DNA from: Takakia lepidozioides
Lineage: Eukaryota; Streptophyta; Takakiopsida; Takakiales; Takakiaceae
Direction of reading: 5' to 3'
NCBI GenBank assembly: GCA_030704615.1
Contig: CM060732.1
Location: 35,445,053 to 35,509,052 of the forward strand
Length of the DNA: 64,000 nt
The notes beneath the pieces were generated by a model that was not told the origin of the DNA, ran no database searches, and saw only the letters and a list, made by a program, of their open reading frames with translations. Both the position numbers and the translations under genes were made by a program. Every line of letters begins with the position of its first letter. Within the stretch, counting starts at the first letter, position 1. This document shows, piece after piece, positions 59,967-64,000 of the stretch.

Positions 59967-60535
59967 TCAGGTCTGTGTTTCCTGTCTCCTGGGCAATTCG
60001 ATTGATTGCTTGATACAGCCTGTGCCTACAATAAGGTGCCACAGCCAATAGCTGTCCATGGTAATCTCTGCTTTGGTCTGGCATATTACTTCAGCCAAAG
60101 TCTCTTCATTACTTTGCATGTCTGCATCTTCTTTCTTTCTTTCATCCTCACTCACTTCTTCTTCTCCATCAGAATCAGAGGAATCTGCCACAGGAATATC
60201 AATACTCTTCTGCATTTCCCTTATGGTATCTGCCACTTCATTGTGCAGTTCCTTCTCATCTTTCCAAGTCTCTTCATCTTCAGGCATATCACTGCCACCT
60301 TCATTATCATCATCTTCCTCAGCTACTGGAGGTATTAGTTTGGCTTTGCTTCTGGTTACTATCATTGTACTTACTTCTGGTACAACACATGGCCTAACCA
60401 TGTGAGCTGCCACCACTGGGGCCCTCATTCACAGAAGCTCTCATCTCATTCTGGTGTCTTATCCAGAATGAACAGGCTGCCCTGCGATGTCCTGGCTGAT
60501 TACAATAGTAACATAGTTCTTCACCATTGGGTCCT
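59967..60535 (-). pseudogene. gag C-terminal fragment of E5
   Basis: Contains the third CCHC knuckle (CYYCNQPGHRRAAC, about 60515-60475) and the acidic tail ending RRQETQT at TGA 59969-59967, the same stop as in E2 and E3. The capsid part is missing beyond 60535. Confidence 0.8.
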
Positions 60536-60984
60536 GGCGGGGGCTGCTATTTCATGAGCAGCATGAGTATGAGCGGAAAAAAAAAAAGCATGAGCAGACC
60601 AGTGAGTCCACGGAAATAGGGTTAGGAGGCACGGAAATAGGGTCATGTGAAGTTGGAATGTGGCACCAGTGGACTTGAAATGCAACATTTTATTGCAAAT
60701 TTTGTGGCAAGCCACGTCTATACAAGTGTGTTCTAACTGTCATAGCCGGAATGGGCACTACTCTCCTACACCCTCCGAGGAACTTGCCCCACCTCTTCCC
60801 TCATCCCTCTCATCCTCCTCATCCCCCTCATCCCCCTCATCCTCCGAGCTTTGTGATGCATCAGTTCCACTATGCCTCTCAAAAATCTCGTCCTCTTGGG
60901 GGACTGTCCACCTCACCTCCTGGGAATCTTCTGCATCTTCTCCCCCATCTCTCCCCAAATTTTGCGCGCCGACCTACCTGGTGG
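60536..60984. other. Stretch between E5 and the palindromic array
   Basis: Holds a (CTCATCCYCC)n-like tract at about 60795-60846. On the minus strand this encodes an Asp/Glu-rich repeat within a 66-codon open frame (60958-60758: RHSGTDASQSSEDEGDEGDE). The frame could be the acidic C-terminus of a lost gene or chance coding of the microsatellite. Nothing else is supported. Confidence 0.4.
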
Positions 60985-63900
60985 ATGGAAATCCGGCGCC
61001 GGATTTCCATACATCCGCTCTTCGAATTACCTGCATGACTGGAAAAATGGCGCCAAATTTCCGATTTTGGTGCCAGCAACCCTAGGGACTTAGCCATTTT
61101 CGGCCCCGAAAATGGCTAAGTCCCAGATCTGATAGGGCGCGGAACTGGAAAAATGGTGTCGAATTTCCAGTTGCGGTTCCAGCCATCGTAGGGACTTAGC
61201 CATTTTCGGGGCCGAAAATGGCTAAGTCCCAGATCTGACAGGGCCCCAAAATAGAAAAATGGCGTTTTTTTTTTTTTTTTTTTTTTCGGCGTCATTTTTC
61301 TAGTTCGGGGCCGAAAATGGCTAAGTCCCAGATCTGACTGGGCCCAGAACTGGAAAAATGGCGCCGAATTTCCGATTTTGGGTGCTAGTCAGATCTGGGA
61401 CTTAGCCGTTTTCGGCCCCGAACTGGAAAAATGGCGTTTTATTTTTATTTTATTTTTTTTCGGCGCCATTTTTCCAGTTCGGGGCCGAAAATGGCCAAGT
61501 CCCAGATCTGACTGGCACCAAAATCGGAAATTCGGCGCCATTTTTCCAGTCATGAAGGTAATTCGAAGAGCGGATGGATTTCCATCCGTGAGGTAGATCG
61601 GCGCGCAAAATTTCCATCATGCAGGTAATTCGGAGCGCGAATGGATGGAAATCCGGCGCCGGATTTCCATCCATCGCTCTTCGAATACCTCCATGACTGG
61701 AAAAATGGCGCCAAATTTCGATTTTGGTGCCAGTCAGATCTAGGACTTAGCAGTTTCGGCCCGAACTGGAGAAATGGCGTTTGTTTTTTTTTTTTTTTTT
61801 TTTTTTTTTTGGCGCCATTTTTCGGTTCGGGGCCGAAAATGGCTAAGTCCCAGATCTGACTGGCACCAAAATCGGAAATTCGGAGCCATTTTTCCAGTCA
61901 TGCAGGTAATTCGAAGAGCGGATGGATGGAAATCCGACGCCGGATTTCCATCCGCCAGGTAGGTCGGCGCGCAAAATTTCCATCATGCAGGTAATTCGGA
62001 GTGCGGATGATGGAAATCCGGCGCCGGATTTCCATCCGCGAGGTAGATCGGCGCGCAAAATTTCCATCATGCAGGTAATTCGGAGCGCGGATGGATGGAA
62101 ATCCGGCGCCGGATTTCCATCCATCGCTCTTCGAATTACCTGCATGACTGGAAAAAATGGCGCCGAATTTCCGATTTTGGTGCCAGTCACATCTGGGACT
62201 TAGCCGTTTTCGGCCCCGAACTGGAAAAATGGCGTTTTCTTTTTAAATTTTTTTTTTTCGGCGCCATTTTTCCAATTCGGGGCCGAAAATGGCTAAGTCT
62301 TCAGATCTGACTGGCACCAAAATCGGAAATTCGGCGCCATTTTTCCAGTCATGGAGGTAATTCGAAGAGCGGATGGATGGAAATCCGGCGCCGGATTTCC
62401 ATCCGCCAGGTAGGTCGGCGCGCAAAATTTCCATCATGCAAGTAATTCGGAGCGCGGATGGATGGAAATCCGGCGCCGGATTTCCATCCATCCATCCGCT
62501 CTTCGAATTACCTCCATGACTGGAAAAATGGCGCCGAATTTCCGATTTTTGTGCCAGTCAGATCTGGGACTTAGCCATTTTCGGCCACGAACAAGAAAAA
62601 TGGCGTTTTTTTTTTTTTTTTTTTTTTCGGCGCCATTTTTCCAGTTCAGGGCCGAAAATGGCTAAGTCCCAGATCTGACTGGCACCAAAATCGGAAATTC
62701 GGCGCCATTTTTCCAGTCATGCAGGTAATTCGAAGAGCGGATGGATGGAAATCCGGCGCCGGATTTCCATCCGCCAGGTAGGTCGGCGCGCAAAATTTCC
62801 ATCATGCAGGTAATTCGGACCGCGGATGGATGGGAATCCGAAGCCGGATTTCCATCCATCCGCTCTTCGAATTACTTCCATGACTGGAAAAATGGCGCCG
62901 AATTTCCGATTTTGGTGCCAGTCAGATCTAGGACTTAGCCGTTTTCGGCCCCGAACTGGAAAAATGGCGTTTTTTTTTTTTTTTTTTTTTTTTCGGTGCC
63001 ATTTTCCAGTTCGGGGCCGAAAATGGCTAAGTCCCAGATCTGACTGGCACCAAAATCGGAAATTCGGCGCTATTTTTCCAGTCATGCAGGTAATACAAAG
63101 AGCGGATGGATGGAAATCCGGCGCCGGATTTCTATCCTAGGTAGTAAGTCGGCGCGCAAAATTTCCGTCATGCAGGTAATTCGAAGAGCGGATGGATGGA
63201 AATACGGCGCCGGATTTCCATCCGCCAGGTAGGTTGGCGCGCAAAATTTCCATCATGCAGGTAATTCGGAGTGCGGATGGATGGAAATCCGGCGCCGGAT
63301 TTCCATCCTCCAGGTAAGTCGGCGCTGCAAATTCGGTAGGGCGGCGCGCCAAATTTCCCTCACGCAGGTAATTCGGAAGCGGATGGATGGAAATCCGGCG
63401 CCGGATTTCCATCCGCGCAGGTAGGGCGGTGCGCCGAATTTCCATCCAGCAGGTAAGTGGAATCCGGGATGGATGGAAATCCGGCGCGCATTTCCATCCA
63501 GCAGGTAAGTGGAATCCCGGATGGATGGAAATCCGGCGCCGCATTTCCATCCTGCAGGTAATTGGAATCCCGGATGGATGGAAATTCGTCGCCCGAATTT
63601 CCATCCAGCAGATAAGTCGAATCCCGGATGGATGGAAATCCGGCGCGCCAAATTTCCATCCAGCAGGTAAGTCGGATCGCTGGCGTATGGATATTCGGCG
63701 CCGAATTTCCATCCAGCAAGGTAAGTCAGATCGCTGGCGTATGGATATTCGGCGCGCCGATTTCCATTCACCAGGTATTTCATTCGCACATCAGTATTTC
63801 TCGCGCATAGTTAACCTTCTGCAGGTAATTTCTGATCGATGGATTACCTTCGTGCAGATAATTCTGAGCGAGGAACTACCTTCCTACCTTCATCGATCAG

Positions 63901-64000
63901 AATTACTTGCAGGAAGGTAATTCTCAGATCAGAATTACCTGCAGGAAGGTAACTCTGAGCGATGAAATACCTGGTGAATGGAAATTCGGCGCCGAATTCC
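60985..64000. repeat. Satellite-like array of palindromic units
   Basis: The array repeats a set of modules: a perfect palindrome GGAAATCCGGCGCCGGATTTCC, often extended to GGATGG...CCATCC (at about 60985, 61644, 62022, 62099, 62386, 62467, 62757, 63115, 63287, 63392 and variants); CATGCAGGTAATTCG; GGCGCCATTTTTCCAGT with its complement; GACTTAGCC...TTTTCGG with its complement; and T tracts of about 15-27 bases at about 61266, 61438, 61783, 62236, 62606 and 62969. The later T-tract spacings are 363-453 bp, giving a higher-order period. From about 63440 the array changes to 52-53 bp units (GGTAAGTGGAATCCC + palindrome). Short open frames in it are repeat artefacts. It continues past the window end. 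Confidence 0.85.
61085..61124. repeat. Perfect 40-bp inverted repeat
   Basis: GGGACTTAGCCATTTTCGG followed by CC and the exact complement arm, so the DNA or a transcript could form a 19-bp stem. An almost identical one occurs at 61191-61230 (GGGG centre). Both sit in the palindromic array. Confidence 0.9.

Larger units (their letters stand above)
54145..60535 (-). mobile_element. Gypsy family copy E5, truncated at both ends, minus strand
   Basis: Read on the minus strand it begins at the third zinc knuckle of gag (60535) and runs through protease, RT, RNase H, integrase, minisatellite and ORF3 start, stopping in ORF3 at 54145 where it meets the end of the E2 3' LTR. The right end passes into unrelated sequence at GGGTCCT/GGCGGG. 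No LTR of its own is present here. It has the best-preserved pol of the four copies. Confidence 0.9.

Noticed and set aside
61378-63920. Many short ORFs in the palindromic array
   Set aside because: They follow the repeat units on both strands, with no codon or domain evidence.

Overview
This is a repeat-dominated window from a plant nuclear genome. Three things point to a plant: a PPR-DYW organelle RNA-editing gene relic (a family characteristic of land plants), a bZIP gene with short exons and GT-AG introns, and plant-type mobile elements (Ty3/Gypsy with a Tat/Ogre-like layout, CACTA with Tnp2/DUF4218/DUF4216 regions, tRNA-derived SINEs, a Harbinger/Tourist-like MITE). Some PPR wording is reminiscent of seed-free plants, but I cannot name the species. 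I see no rRNA, functional tRNA, CRISPR or prokaryotic feature.

Layout. 1-5.8 kb: no firm gene; a tRNA-derived SINE (2625-2810) and a clean TTA-flanked MITE (2839-3179). 5.8-9.6 kb: the only convincing host gene, a four-exon bZIP transcription factor (CDS 6634-9628, possibly with a fifth, 5' exon). 9.6-11.5 kb: its 3' flank with tRNA-like SINE heads. 11.49-12.98 kb, minus strand: a PPR-DYW pseudogene with a tandemly repeated PPR triplet, cut off by a 5'-truncated retrotransposon (E1, 12978-18623). E1's 3' LTR abuts an inverted LTR of the same family (minus fragment 18624-21150). 22.7-28.3 kb, minus strand: a decayed CACTA transposon with a solo LTR (24250-25345) in its transposase, flanked by the duplicated target AGGAG. 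28.3-54.1 kb: Gypsy element E2, carrying an internal inversion (32259-37191) and split by a full-length 13-kb copy, E3 (38658-51648), flanked by the duplicated target ACCAC. 54.1-60.5 kb: a minus-strand copy, E5, truncated at both ends. 61-64 kb: a satellite-like array of perfect palindromes, homopolymer T tracts and splice-donor-like motifs.

All the Gypsy copies are one family with an unusual plan: LTR (with a CACAGCC-rich minisatellite and an ATG that opens ORF1) - PBS - ORF1 - gag with three CCHC knuckles - protease/RT/RNase H/integrase - a 30-bp in-frame minisatellite - a very long third ORF (about 1,255 codons: coiled coil, proline-rich linker, late hydrophobic stretch) - PPT - LTR. In the better-preserved copies the reading frame runs without a stop from integrase through the minisatellite into ORF3. 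This third ORF and its minisatellite linker are the best candidates here for something undescribed. Every copy carries frameshifts or stops, so none looks autonomous as assembled. Some of the single-base indels could be sequence error.
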